A DNA stretch of 64,000 nucleotides, taken from the NCBI GenBank assembly GCA_902470065.1, contig CABRFA010000006.1:1-64000 (forward strand). Direction: 5' to 3'. The position numbers and the translations under genes were made by a program. Below are positions 9,091 to 17,584 of the stretch, in pieces; the stretch's first letter is position 1, and each line of letters starts with the position of its first letter. The notes under the pieces were generated by a model. That model had not been told where the DNA came from, ran no database searches, and saw only the letters and a list, made by a program, of their open reading frames with translations. This DNA comes from an uncultured Collinsella sp. (GTDB taxonomy: Bacteria; Actinomycetota; Coriobacteriia; Coriobacteriales; Coriobacteriaceae).

Positions 9091-10083
9091 ATGGATTCGA
9101 ATCTCAAACAGCTGCTCTATACGCATACCGAGACCGAAGAGTGGCATCGCACACATCCGGGAGAGCTCAGCCCGCGATATAACAGGGTGGAAACCACAAC
9201 CATTAACGGCGAAGAGGTCTATCTGTTTGATTGGAAAGAAACTCTCGACGAAAACCCCGTGGGCCTTATCAAGGAGTCGCGCTTTACCGATATTCCTCCT
9301 CATATCAATCGGGATATGGAGCTTAACTACGTGTACGACGGCGTCTGCACGTTTATCGTCAACGGACGGCGACTACTCCTTAAAAAGGGCGATGTGCTCA
9401 TTTGCAACACCGGCGTAGTCAGAAGCGTTCCATACGTTAAGGGCGAGCATGATATCGTCATTTCGATCGTCTTCAAAAAAGAAATGTTCGATTCGTTGTT
9501 CCTGAGCCAGCTACCCGGCGCGTCACCATTAACGAATCTTCTATTTGATTTTGTGTCCAAAAACCGCGAGGCCCGAAAATATCTCATTCTTCCAGAGGAA
9601 TACGCCCGACATGCGCGACGCCTCATCGAGATGCTCTTTATCGAATATCACTTTAAAGATGCCTATTCCAATGAACTCATGAGGCACCTCGCCGTCAGCC
9701 TATTCCTTGTTCTCATTCGAGGACTGTACCGACGCTCCGCAACTGATAACCAGGCGATCATGTCGGACGAACGCATCGTGTCGATTCTGAATCATATTGA
9801 GCGAAGCTACGGCGACTGCACACTCGAAAGCATTGCGAGCGATACGGGTTATAGCACCAGCTATCTCAGCAGCTTGATCAAGCAAAAAACCGGCAAAACG
9901 TTTTCGCAAATAAAGCTCAACCAGCAGCTCACAGAGGCGGCATATCTTCTCAATAACACCGAGCGCAGCGTGCAGTATGTAGCCCGAAAAGTCGGCATCT
10001 CCAACATGTCATTCTTTTACTCAAAATTTAAAGAAGCATTCGGCGAAACGCCAGGTGCGTTCAGGACGCATCGGTCTAATTAA
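9091..10083 (+). CDS. AraC family transcriptional regulator
   Basis: A 330-aa one-component regulator. An N-terminal cupin-like sensor half (about 60-150, with IPPHINRDMELNYVYDG and LLKKGDVLICNTG) is followed by a C-terminal pair of helix-turn-helices (about 235-328): LESIASDTGYSTSYLSSLIK and VQYVARKVGISNMSFFYSKF, ending FGETPGAFR. Divergent placement 153 bp from the GH1/PTS operon suggests it controls that operon in response to a beta-glucoside or its phosphate (inference). GC content is lower than its neighbours. It converges on the CPBP gene with only 8 bp between stops and no terminator. Confidence 0.9.
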   Translation: MDSNLKQLLYTHTETEEWHRTHPGELSPRYNRVETTTINGEEVYLFDWKETLDENPVGLIKESRFTDIPPHINRDMELNYVYDGVCTFIVNGRRLLLKKGDVLICNTGVVRSVPYVKGEHDIVISIVFKKEMFDSLFLSQLPGASPLTNLLFDFVSKNREARKYLILPEEYARHARRLIEMLFIEYHFKDAYSNELMRHLAVSLFLVLIRGLYRRSATDNQAIMSDERIVSILNHIERSYGDCTLESIASDTGYSTSYLSSLIKQKTGKTFSQIKLNQQLTEAAYLLNNTERSVQYVARKVGISNMSFFYSKFKEAFGETPGAFRTHRSN

Positions 10084-10091
10084 AGGCGTTA

Positions 10092-11006
10092 TTACTCAGA
10101 CCGATCAGCTTCGCGCGACACGGGAATGCACAATCGAAGCAGCGAGCGCATCGCCTCTACCAGCAGAAAGCCGGCGATGCCAACCGTGACCACAAGGTCG
10201 AGCGGTGTGCTCACAAACCACAGCAGCCCCATGAGATACGACCCGGCATTAAAGGCAAAGTGCAGCAGAATCGTGTAGCGGAGCTTTCCGGTCGTCACGA
10301 GCACCCAGCCAAAGATGAGGCCGGCGGCACCCGCGTAGCAACCCTGCACCCAATTCATGTGCATAAAACCGAAGATTGCCGCCTGCAGCACAATCGCCGC
10401 GGCGATACCCCACGTACTTGGGGCCGCCCGGGGCACCATGGCGCCGTTCTGCGCGCTCGCACGACGCGGGCGCTTCCAAAGTGGGCGGCACTGCGGATTA
10501 AACGCTCGGAGCGAAAACTCAAAAATAATGCCGCGCACCAGCAGCTCTTCACAAAATGGGGCGCCGAGCACCGTAGTCAGGACGGCGAGATAGCTGGTGT
10601 CGCCCATACCTGTTTCCTCGACAAGCTCGCTGTAGTCGGCCGCGGCGTCGGGCAACAGCGACAGCACGGCGTCGGTCACGTAGCCAACGACCACCTGCAG
10701 GGCAAGGCCAATCACGACAACGCAAGCGATGCGCTTCCATGCAGCACTTGCTCCCCCGCCGAGCGGACGTTCACCTTGCCGGCGCGCCATGAAGGAGCGG
10801 GGCCACAGATAACGCCACCACAGCAGCGCCATCAAAAACGACGCCGTCTGAGCGGCAGCCTGGAACCATTGGATATCGAGATTGTCAATCGGATAGCCCG
10901 TCAGCACCGATACGGCATCGAGAACCGAAAACAGAACCACGCTCAGGGCTATATCGGCAGCGACAACGCCAAAACATGCAAGCGCCCACGCCATCGCATT
11001 GAGCAT
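10092..11006 (-). CDS. CPBP family intramembrane metalloprotease
   Basis: A 304-aa multi-pass membrane protein of the CAAX/bacteriocin-processing (Abi/CPBP) family. The three family motifs are present: EELLVRG (EExxxR), FGFMHMN (FxxxH) and HFAFN (HxxxN), which supply the predicted catalytic Glu/His residues. About seven hydrophobic helices surround them. ATG at 11006 follows AGGAGG by 5 bases; the open frame before it has no ribosome site. Family roles include prenyl-protein processing and bacteriocin self-immunity, but no bacteriocin gene is nearby. Confidence 0.85.
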   Translation of the reverse strand: MLNAMAWALACFGVVAADIALSVVLFSVLDAVSVLTGYPIDNLDIQWFQAAAQTASFLMALLWWRYLWPRSFMARRQGERPLGGGASAAWKRIACVVVIGLALQVVVGYVTDAVLSLLPDAAADYSELVEETGMGDTSYLAVLTTVLGAPFCEELLVRGIIFEFSLRAFNPQCRPLWKRPRRASAQNGAMVPRAAPSTWGIAAAIVLQAAIFGFMHMNWVQGCYAGAAGLIFGWVLVTTGKLRYTILLHFAFNAGSYLMGLLWFVSTPLDLVVTVGIAGFLLVEAMRSLLRLCIPVSREADRSE

Positions 11007-11057
11007 GCCAACCTCCTCAAAACCGTTCCCTAGTTCTACCACAACTCGGCAGAGAGC

Positions 11058-11088
11058 TGATCCCATGGGGACGGAGGAAAACGGATCA
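11058..11088. repeat. 31-bp direct repeat E1 flanking the antitoxin unit
   Basis: Starts TGATCCCATGGGG and ends AAACGGATCA; identical to the copy at 11455-11485 except one base (CAT versus CTT). The ends TGATCC/GGATCA are themselves inverted. It finishes one base before the antitoxin stop codon. Confidence 0.9.
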
Positions 11089-11089
11089 C

Positions 11090-11290
11090 TTATTGATGAG
11101 AATCGGGCACAGTGCCAAAGGCCCCGCTGGGCGAAATGTCGAACGGAAAGGTGCCGCAGCGATTGAAGGCGGCGATGAACATGCGGATGGCGTTGGACGG
11201 CGTGGTGCCTACGAGCTGGGTTGCCGCCGCGAAGGCCGCCTTTTCCTCAGGCAAGACCTTCGCTACAACCGGGGTCATGTGTTCTGCCAT
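11090..11290 (-). CDS. RelB/DinJ-like antitoxin, no toxin partner visible
   Basis: A 66-aa protein with the ribbon-helix-helix pattern of DinJ/RelB antitoxins: LPEEKAAFAAATQLVGTTP, then SNAIRMFIAAFNRCGTFPFD, where the closing x-LPFD-like motif is characteristic. ATG at 11290 follows GGAAG. Family members bind their own operator and neutralise a YafQ/RelE mRNA interferase normally encoded just downstream. Here the next bases are the direct repeat E1 and then a protease gene on the same strand starting upstream of it, so no toxin gene is present. The gene may be a stranded antitoxin, a regulator of a distant toxin, or a decaying remnant. Confidence 0.7.
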   Translation of the reverse strand: MAEHMTPVVAKVLPEEKAAFAAATQLVGTTPSNAIRMFIAAFNRCGTFPFDISPSGAFGTVPDSHQ

Positions 11291-11324
11291 GGCGCTTCCT
11301 TTTTGAAACGACGGTGGTGCGGAT

Positions 11325-11383
11325 AGATGCGGGCCACGCGGCTGGGCGACGGGCTGTGAAGGCAACCCGATTGGCCCGCATCT
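11325..11383 (-). promoter_or_regulatory. Long stem in the antitoxin leader
   Basis: A perfect 12-bp inverted repeat (AGATGCGGGCCA, 11325-11336; TGGCCCGCATCT, 11372-11383) encloses 35 bases in the 5' leader of the antitoxin transcript. It could shape translation or be a transcription attenuator. Function is not established. Confidence 0.5.
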
Positions 11384-11404
11384 GGAGTTTGTTTCTACGG
11401 CGTT

Positions 11405-11433
11405 GGTATTACTTGGTATTCCTAAGTATTACC
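11405..11433 (-). promoter_or_regulatory. Imperfect palindromic operator candidate upstream of the antitoxin
   Basis: A 29-bp imperfect palindrome with GGTATTACTT at one end and AAGTATTACC at the other lies about 115 bp before the start codon. Ribbon-helix-helix antitoxins repress their own promoters through such sites; the match is by shape only. Confidence 0.35.
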
Positions 11434-11454
11434 CCGTAGATAGAATAGCACACC

Positions 11455-11485
11455 TGATCCCTTGGGGACGGAGGAAAACGGATCA
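11455..11485. repeat. 31-bp direct repeat E2 flanking the antitoxin unit
   Basis: Second copy of the repeat at 11058-11088, one mismatch. The two copies are 366 bp apart and enclose exactly the antitoxin gene, its leader stem and its operator candidate. Confidence 0.9.
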
Positions 11486-11505
11486 TTTTGTTGCTGAATA
11501 AGTAT

Positions 11506-12882
11506 TTAGAGTGTGATGATGTCCGAGATATTGAGGGCCCGAGCGTCGACGGCATCGTGCGTGGCAAGCAACAGCATGCGACCGTCGAGCAAGTCGAGCA
11601 CGACTTCGGCGCATGCGTCGCGCGCAGCGGTATCTAGACCGGTAAAGGGCTCGTCCAGAATCACCGCGTCGCCTGGGCACAGCAGGGCTCGGGCAATCTC
11701 GACGCGACGGCGCTGCCCGCCCGAGAGCTCGGCCACACGAGCATGTACATCGACCCCCGGCACCAGCAGGCGCAACAGGGCTGCGGCACTCGAGGCGTCC
11801 ACGCGCGCATCGGCACACACCAGCACGTTATCCAAAGCCGAGGCGCCCTCTACCAGGCGCGCGTCCTGAAACACCATCGAGCACGGCACGCACTCCCCCG
11901 CCGCCAGGGCGAGCAGCGTCGACTTGCCCACGCCCGAAGCACCCATCACGCAAACACGCCCACCCGCGGGCACGTTGAGCGCCAAACCGTCAAGCGCCGG
12001 CGCCCAGGACGCACGATCGCCCACGGCAAGAGCAAGCTCCGCCGCAGCGCCATCGCTCGCGGCCCCCGCACGCCCGCGCAGTCCATGCCCATGCGCCCGC
12101 ACGGCCACACGCCATGCCACGGAACCCGAAGCCCGCAGCAGCCACACCAGCACGCGCTCGCACGCCCACGAGGCGGCAACGACCAGTACGGTCCACGCCA
12201 GCAGATCCGCTGTCTCGATCAAAAGCTTCGCCTGATAGATGCGTTCGCCCACGGTGCCCGTCGCCATGCCGATGAGCTCTGCCGCCACGCCGGCCTTCCA
12301 GCTCATGCCGATCACGGCACGCGAACACGAAAGCACAAACGGCAGGACCTCGCGCCAGGTATGGGCGAAGAACAGTCGCCAGCCCCGCACGCCATGCAGA
12401 CGAAACATCTGCTCCAGCGGCTGATCAACCTGCGTCGAACCCTCGACCAGCGAAAAATACACGCCCGGCAGCGCCATCAAAAAGACCGCGGCGATGCTCA
12501 CGCGCGCTGATCCCAGCCAGATAAGCAACAGGACCACCACGCAGGCGACCGGCGTCGCCTTTACAAACGACAGCGCCGGGGCCACCAGGTACGCAAACGC
12601 CCGCGAACGTGACGAAATCCCGGCCAGCAAACCGCCACACACCGCGGCAAGCGCCAAACCGCCTAGAATCCGTGCACCCGAGCCCGCCAGAATCGCCCAC
12701 GTGCCGGCATCGCACACTAGCCGCAGCAACGCCACCACAACAGCGCCCGGTCCCGGCAAAATCAACGGCTGCGCCACGAGACCCGCCACCAGCACCCAAA
12801 CGGCAAGCCAAAAGGCGGCGACGGCACCTGCTGCCGCCACCGCCTTCATACGCTCTGTCATTTGTCGAGCAAACGCACGCAC
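11506..12882 (-). CDS. Fused ABC transporter permease and ATPase (nitrate/taurine type)
   Basis: One 458-aa chain combines two subunits that are normally separate. Residues about 10-260 are a BPD_transp_1 permease with several membrane helices and the EAA-loop region around RVSIAAVFLMALPGVYFSLV. From about 280 an ABC ATPase follows: Walker A GASGVGKST, Q-loop VFQDARLV, signature LSGGQRRRVEIARALL, Walker B AVILDEPFTGLD and H-loop ATHD. The ATPase is short, about 175 aa. GTG at 12882 has GGAG six bases before it and lies 3 bases after the binding-protein stop, so translation is coupled. Substrate is unknown. Confidence 0.85.
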   Translation of the reverse strand: MRAFARQMTERMKAVAAAGAVAAFWLAVWVLVAGLVAQPLILPGPGAVVVALLRLVCDAGTWAILAGSGARILGGLALAAVCGGLLAGISSRSRAFAYLVAPALSFVKATPVACVVVLLLIWLGSARVSIAAVFLMALPGVYFSLVEGSTQVDQPLEQMFRLHGVRGWRLFFAHTWREVLPFVLSCSRAVIGMSWKAGVAAELIGMATGTVGERIYQAKLLIETADLLAWTVLVVAASWACERVLVWLLRASGSVAWRVAVRAHGHGLRGRAGAASDGAAAELALAVGDRASWAPALDGLALNVPAGGRVCVMGASGVGKSTLLALAAGECVPCSMVFQDARLVEGASALDNVLVCADARVDASSAAALLRLLVPGVDVHARVAELSGGQRRRVEIARALLCPGDAVILDEPFTGLDTAARDACAEVVLDLLDGRMLLLATHDAVDARALNISDIITL

Positions 12883-12885
12883 GGG

Positions 12886-13944
12886 CTACTCCATGTAGTA
12901 GAAATCATCAGCCGGGAGCTTGCCGCCCACGGCGCTCGCATCCGCATCGGCCAGCACCTGCAGGTACCCACCGAGCGCCGCCTTCATATCTTTCCCCGTC
13001 TGGCATACAAGCATGCACCCGGGAATCGCCTTTTCGGCAATCGCGGCGTTATCGACGACACCCGCATCGACCACGGCCTGCGCCCAGTCTGCCGGCGCCG
13101 CATTGACAGCCTTAACGCTCGCCGCATGACAGCTCAAGAACTCCGCCACGGCCTCGGGATGTTCCTCGGCAAACGCGCGGCGCACCACGGTCACGCCCGT
13201 CAGCAGGCGCGAACCCGTGTCACCCGCCAGCTCATCCCACACATCGGTCAGGCTCACCGGTGCCGAAAGCTTGCCTTCGCTCTTGGCGATAGCAGCGGTC
13301 TTGAACGGCTCCGGCAGCACGCCCACGGCGGACGAGTCGGCAAGCAGGGCCGACAGCACCTCGGTGGGCTCGCTCTTAAACTCGAGCGTCACCTGACCGG
13401 TCAGGCCCGCGCGCTCCAGCAGGTAGTTCATGACGTACTCCGGCGTGGTGCCCTTGCCCGTCATATAGACGGTATGGCCCGCCAGATCGCCAAACGAGGT
13501 AACGTCCGCGTTACCCGTCACAACGTTCAGCACGCCCAGTGTGTTGATGTCGATGACCTGCACCGCGCCCTCGGTCTTGTTGTAGAGCACGCTCGCCACG
13601 TTGGCGGGCACTAGGGCGATATCGACATCGCCCTGAATCACCTTGGGCACGATCTCGTCGGCTGCGGCGCTGATCGCAAAGTCGAACTCGTTGTCCGTGG
13701 CACCGTCGGCCGCCCGGTCCATAAACTGCACCAGACCGATCGACGTCGGACCCTTGAGCGAGGCGACGTTCACCTCAACCGGCTCGGCAGCGGCACCGTC
13801 AGCGGCAGACCCGGCAGCCGAGCCCGCGGCGGACCCCGCCCCCGCAGCTCCGCCACCACAGCCAACCAGCGCAAGCGACAGCGCGCCCGCGGCGAGCGCC
13901 GAGGCAAACCCCCGGCGCGACAGCTCAACATTAAACGCGCGCAT
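12886..13944 (-). CDS. ABC transporter substrate-binding lipoprotein (NitT/TauT-like)
   Basis: A 352-aa exported binding protein. The N-terminus has a twin-arginine-like SRRGFASALAAGALSLALVGC with a lipobox Cys, then a Gly/Ala/Ser-rich linker of about 30 residues. The body shows periplasmic-binding-protein type II features seen in nitrate/sulfonate/pyrimidine binders: KGPTSIGLVQFMD, GDVDIALVPANVASVLY, VYMTGKGTTPEYVMNYLL and GVLPEPFKTAA. It starts 2 bases after the hydrogenase stop and ends 3 bases before the transporter start. Whether the ligand relates to the hydrogenase (metal, cofactor precursor) or to an unrelated nutrient is open. Confidence 0.82.
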   Translation of the reverse strand: MRAFNVELSRRGFASALAAGALSLALVGCGGGAAGAGSAAGSAAGSAADGAAAEPVEVNVASLKGPTSIGLVQFMDRAADGATDNEFDFAISAAADEIVPKVIQGDVDIALVPANVASVLYNKTEGAVQVIDINTLGVLNVVTGNADVTSFGDLAGHTVYMTGKGTTPEYVMNYLLERAGLTGQVTLEFKSEPTEVLSALLADSSAVGVLPEPFKTAAIAKSEGKLSAPVSLTDVWDELAGDTGSRLLTGVTVVRRAFAEEHPEAVAEFLSCHAASVKAVNAAPADWAQAVVDAGVVDNAAIAEKAIPGCMLVCQTGKDMKAALGGYLQVLADADASAVGGKLPADDFYYME

Positions 13945-13946
13945 CG

Positions 13947-15758
13947 CTAGCACGTCCCCTCGTTGGGCATCGACCAGGCGTGATGATCGGTATGCAGCAG
14001 CTCCTCGGCCAGCGGCGAGAGCGGTGCGCCCAAAAACTCGCTGTAGCACGCCTGGACATCGGGATTCTCGTGCGAGAAGCGAATGTCCGCCTTCGCATCC
14101 AGGCCCCACAGCACCTGGCCGCGCTCGGCCGCCAGCTCGCAGCCGTCGTGGATGGGCTGACCGCCGCCACCGACGCAGCCGCCCGGGCATGCCATAACCT
14201 CAACGAAGTCATAGCTCACGCGGCCGTCGCGAATCGCGTCGAGCAGGCGGGCGGCGTTGCCCAGCCCGTGCGCCACGGCGACGCGCACCTTGGTGCCATC
14301 GATATCGGCGACAGCTTCCTTCCAGCCATCCAGGCCACGCACGCCGGTAAAGAAATCCGCATCGGGGTTCTTGCCCGTCACCAGGTAATAGGCCGAGCGC
14401 ACGGCGGCCTCCATCACGCCGCCCGTGGCACCAAAGATCACGCCCGCGCCCGTGCCAAAACCCAGCGGCGTGTCGAGCGGCTCCACGACCAGCGTGTCCA
14501 CGCTCACGTGGCTCGCGCGAATCATGCGCACCATCTCGCGCACCGTCAGCGCAACGTCCACATCGGGCGTGCCGCCCTCGCCCACCATGCTCGGCAGCGC
14601 GCACTCGGCCTTCTTGGCCGTGCACGGCATAACGGACACCACGAACAGGCGCTCGGGCTCCACGCCCAACACCTTGGCGTAGTAGGTCTTGGCAATAGCG
14701 CCGAACATCTGCTGCGGCGACTTGGACGTGGACAGACTGTCGATAAACTCCGGATAGCGCGCCTTCACAAAGCGCACCCAGCCCGGGCAGCAGCTCGTGA
14801 ACATGGGCCAGCCGCGGCTGTCGCCCTCGCCCTTGGCGGCGGCACCCAGGCGCTCGAGCAGCTCGGAGCCCTCCTCCATAATGGTGAGGTCGGCCGAAAA
14901 GTCGGTGTCGAACACGTACTCAAAGCCAACGCGGCGCAGTGCGCAGGCCAGGCGCTCAACGGTAGCCTCCTCGCGAGATATGCCGAGCTCCTCGCCCCAG
15001 GCGCTGCGCACGGCCGGCGCAATCTGCACCAGCACGATCTTGTCGGGATCGGCGATGGCGTCGAACACGGTCTCGGTATCGTCACGCTCGCGCAGGGCGC
15101 CCGTCGGGCAATGCGTGATGCACTGACCGCACGCGACGCAATCGGTCTTGCCGATCGGCGCACGCCCGCGGGTACCCACGGCGGTGTGCGTGGCGCGGTT
15201 GGTCAGGTCCCAAATCCCTAAGCCCTGCACGTTCTCGCACACCTTGATGCAACGCATGCATTTAATGCACTTGTCGTTATCGCGGATGATGGGGAAATCG
15301 AAGTCCCAGCCCTCGCGTGCCAGGTGCTGCTCGTACGGCAGATAGAAGATGCCCAGGTCGTTGGCGATGGTCTGCAGGTTGCAGTTACCACTGCGCACGC
15401 AGCTCGTACAGCGCGAGTCGTGCTGGGACAGCAGCAGCTGCACGTTGGTGCGACGCGCCTCGCGGGCCTTGGGGCTGTTGGTGTGGACCACCATGCCGTC
15501 GAGCACGTAGTTGTTGCAGGCGGCAACCAGCTGGTCGCAGCCCTCGACCTCGACCACGCACACGCGGCAGCCGCCGATCTCGTTTAGATCGCGCAGGTAG
15601 CACAGGGTGGGAATCTGAATGCCGGCGGACTTGGCCGCATCCAGGATCGTGGTGTGCTCGGGCACCACGACTTCACAGTTATCGATAATGAGCCTGACCA
15701 TGTTGTGCGCTCCGTTTTCGGTTTTGTCGCCGACAGTGGTTTTGTTGAGCTCTACCAT
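13947..15758 (-). CDS. hydA: [FeFe] hydrogenase, group A catalytic subunit
   Basis: Reduces protons to H2 (or oxidises H2) in the cytoplasm. The 603-aa chain has, in order: a [2Fe-2S] plant-ferredoxin domain (Cys53, 64, 67, 81), a His-ligated [4Fe-4S] (His113, Cys117, 120, 126), two [4Fe-4S] ferredoxin motifs (Cys164-174 and 207-217) and the H-cluster domain with all three signatures: TSCCPGW (321-327), MPCTAKKAE (378-) and MACPGGCVGGGGQP (522-). All H-cluster cysteines are present, so it should be active once matured. No HydE, HydF or HydG maturase lies in the window. Its ATG overlaps the end of the upstream flavoprotein gene by 7 bases. Confidence 0.95.
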   Translation of the reverse strand: MVELNKTTVGDKTENGAHNMVRLIIDNCEVVVPEHTTILDAAKSAGIQIPTLCYLRDLNEIGGCRVCVVEVEGCDQLVAACNNYVLDGMVVHTNSPKAREARRTNVQLLLSQHDSRCTSCVRSGNCNLQTIANDLGIFYLPYEQHLAREGWDFDFPIIRDNDKCIKCMRCIKVCENVQGLGIWDLTNRATHTAVGTRGRAPIGKTDCVACGQCITHCPTGALRERDDTETVFDAIADPDKIVLVQIAPAVRSAWGEELGISREEATVERLACALRRVGFEYVFDTDFSADLTIMEEGSELLERLGAAAKGEGDSRGWPMFTSCCPGWVRFVKARYPEFIDSLSTSKSPQQMFGAIAKTYYAKVLGVEPERLFVVSVMPCTAKKAECALPSMVGEGGTPDVDVALTVREMVRMIRASHVSVDTLVVEPLDTPLGFGTGAGVIFGATGGVMEAAVRSAYYLVTGKNPDADFFTGVRGLDGWKEAVADIDGTKVRVAVAHGLGNAARLLDAIRDGRVSYDFVEVMACPGGCVGGGGQPIHDGCELAAERGQVLWGLDAKADIRFSHENPDVQACYSEFLGAPLSPLAEELLHTDHHAWSMPNEGTC

Positions 15759-17584
15759 TCCAGGTTCCTCCCTCCGCGGAACGCGCCAAAGCCAAAGTGG
15801 TCGCAACGCAGGCAGCGACTCGCCTCTTGGCGTGCCTCTTCCTCGGTAAGGCCCTGTTCGACCAGATTCCAATCGTGAATGCGCTCGCCGGCCTCGCGCT
15901 CGCCCAGCTCGCAGCGGCCGCACTCATGCTTGCCCTTAAACTGAACGGTCGGCAGCTCCACGTCGAGCTTAATCTTATGGTCGAAGCCCAGGTAGCGGTC
16001 GATATTTGCCGACGCCACGCGGCCGGCGTTGATGGCACGGATGACGGTGGCGGGACCGGTCTGGCAGTCGCCGCCGCTAAAGAGGCCATCGAAGTCGGGC
16101 ACGGCGCCGTCCGAATCGGTGACGACGCGACCCCACTTGCAGGCGATGCCCATGTCCTCAAACGGCTTGGAGTCGATATCCTGGCCAATGGCCACGAACA
16201 CGCGCTCGCAGGGAATGACCTGTTCGGGCGTGGCGGCGGCACGCGGGGCCGGGCGCCCGCGGCGGGGCTCGCCGATAATCTGCGGCTGCACGCGCAGGCC
16301 GCTCACACGACCGTCCTCGCCTGTCTCGATACCGAGCGGGGCCGTGAGCTCTAGAACCTCGCAGCCCTCGGCCTGGGCACCGGCAATCTCGGCGTCCTGG
16401 GCCGTCATATCGCAGATGCGGCGGCGGTAGACGATGCTCACTTTTTCGGCACCGCAGCGCACGGCAGAGCGTGCCACGTCCATGGCCACGTTGCCGCCGC
16501 CGATGACGCACACGCGCTGGCCGCTCAGATCGGGCAGCTCGTCGTCACCGATGGCGCGCAGCATCTTGACGGCCGACTCCACGCCGGGCGCTTCTTCGCC
16601 CGGAAGGCCGAGCTTCTTATCGCTGTGGGCACCGATGGCCAGGTAGACGGCATCGAACTCGTCGCGCAGACGGGCGAGCTCCTCGCCGTTCACGGAGTGG
16701 TCGAGTTCTACATCGATGCCGGCGCTCAAGATCCAGTCGACCTCGGCCTGCAGGCGCTCGCGCGGCAGACGATAGCTGGGAATGCCATAGCGCAGCATGC
16801 CGCCCAGGTAGTGGCGCTGCTCAAAGATCGTTACCTTGTGGCCCATCACGGCCAGGTAGTAGGCGCAGGAAAGACCAGCCGGGCCGCCGCCGATCACGGC
16901 GACGCGCTTACCGGTGTTGTCCACTACATGCGGCTTGTGGTCGTTGAGGTCACTGTGCTCAACGGCAAAACGCTTGAGGGCGAGGATGTTCATGGGGTCA
17001 TCGACCATGCCACGGCGGCAGTGCATCTCGCAGGGATGCTCGCACACCAGTCCGCAGACGAGCGGCAGCGGATTGTTCTTGCGGATGACCTTGACGGCAT
17101 CGGCATAGCGGCCGGCCTCGACGAGCGAAATGTACCCGGGAATGTCGACGTGCGCCGGGCAGCCCGAGACGCACGGAACGCGGGCCTCGCGGTCAAAGCC
17201 ACAGGAGTGCTCGCAGATGTGGTGCTCAAAATCGTCGCGGAAACCGCGGATAGCCGTAAGCGCCATGGCGCCTGCCTCGTAGCCGATGGCGCAGTCGCTT
17301 GAAAGGTAGATGGTGCGGGCCGTGCGCTCAATCAGGTTGAGCGTGGACTCATCGGCACGCCCTTCGAGTACATCGGCGAGCAGGTCACTCAGCGCGCTCA
17401 GGCCAACGCGGCAGGGCGTGCACTTGCCGCAGCTCTGGGTAGAGCACAGGTTGACGAGCGCTGCCGTAAACTCAACGGGACACGGGGCGAGCGAACTCAC
17501 CGCCAGACGACGTCCGAGCGCATCGTGCAGGTCGTCCATGACGGCCTGAGCGTGGCTGCGTTCCATTACATGCAGTCGAGCCAT
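15752..17584 (-). CDS. NuoF C-terminal/GltD-like NAD(P)H flavoprotein, hydrogenase partner
   Basis: A 610-aa fusion. Residues about 45-125 match the C-terminal iron-sulfur domain of NuoF/HydB (CSTQSCGKCTPCRVGL with later SDCAIGYEAG), but the FMN/NADH half of NuoF is absent. Then come the GltD-type Fer4_20 cysteines (VSGCPAHVDIPGYI, CGLVCEHPCEMHCRRG) and two Rossmann folds: VIGGGPAGLSCAYYLA for FAD and VIGGGNVAMDVARSAV for NAD(P). The tail ends with CxxC clusters (CGRC, CLRCDHFG). It probably moves electrons between NAD(P)H and the adjoining hydrogenase. ATG at 17584 follows AGAGGGG. First gene of a four-gene overlapping operon. Confidence 0.85.
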   Translation of the reverse strand: MARLHVMERSHAQAVMDDLHDALGRRLAVSSLAPCPVEFTAALVNLCSTQSCGKCTPCRVGLSALSDLLADVLEGRADESTLNLIERTARTIYLSSDCAIGYEAGAMALTAIRGFRDDFEHHICEHSCGFDREARVPCVSGCPAHVDIPGYISLVEAGRYADAVKVIRKNNPLPLVCGLVCEHPCEMHCRRGMVDDPMNILALKRFAVEHSDLNDHKPHVVDNTGKRVAVIGGGPAGLSCAYYLAVMGHKVTIFEQRHYLGGMLRYGIPSYRLPRERLQAEVDWILSAGIDVELDHSVNGEELARLRDEFDAVYLAIGAHSDKKLGLPGEEAPGVESAVKMLRAIGDDELPDLSGQRVCVIGGGNVAMDVARSAVRCGAEKVSIVYRRRICDMTAQDAEIAGAQAEGCEVLELTAPLGIETGEDGRVSGLRVQPQIIGEPRRGRPAPRAAATPEQVIPCERVFVAIGQDIDSKPFEDMGIACKWGRVVTDSDGAVPDFDGLFSGGDCQTGPATVIRAINAGRVASANIDRYLGFDHKIKLDVELPTVQFKGKHECGRCELGEREAGERIHDWNLVEQGLTEEEARQEASRCLRCDHFGFGAFRGGRNLEW

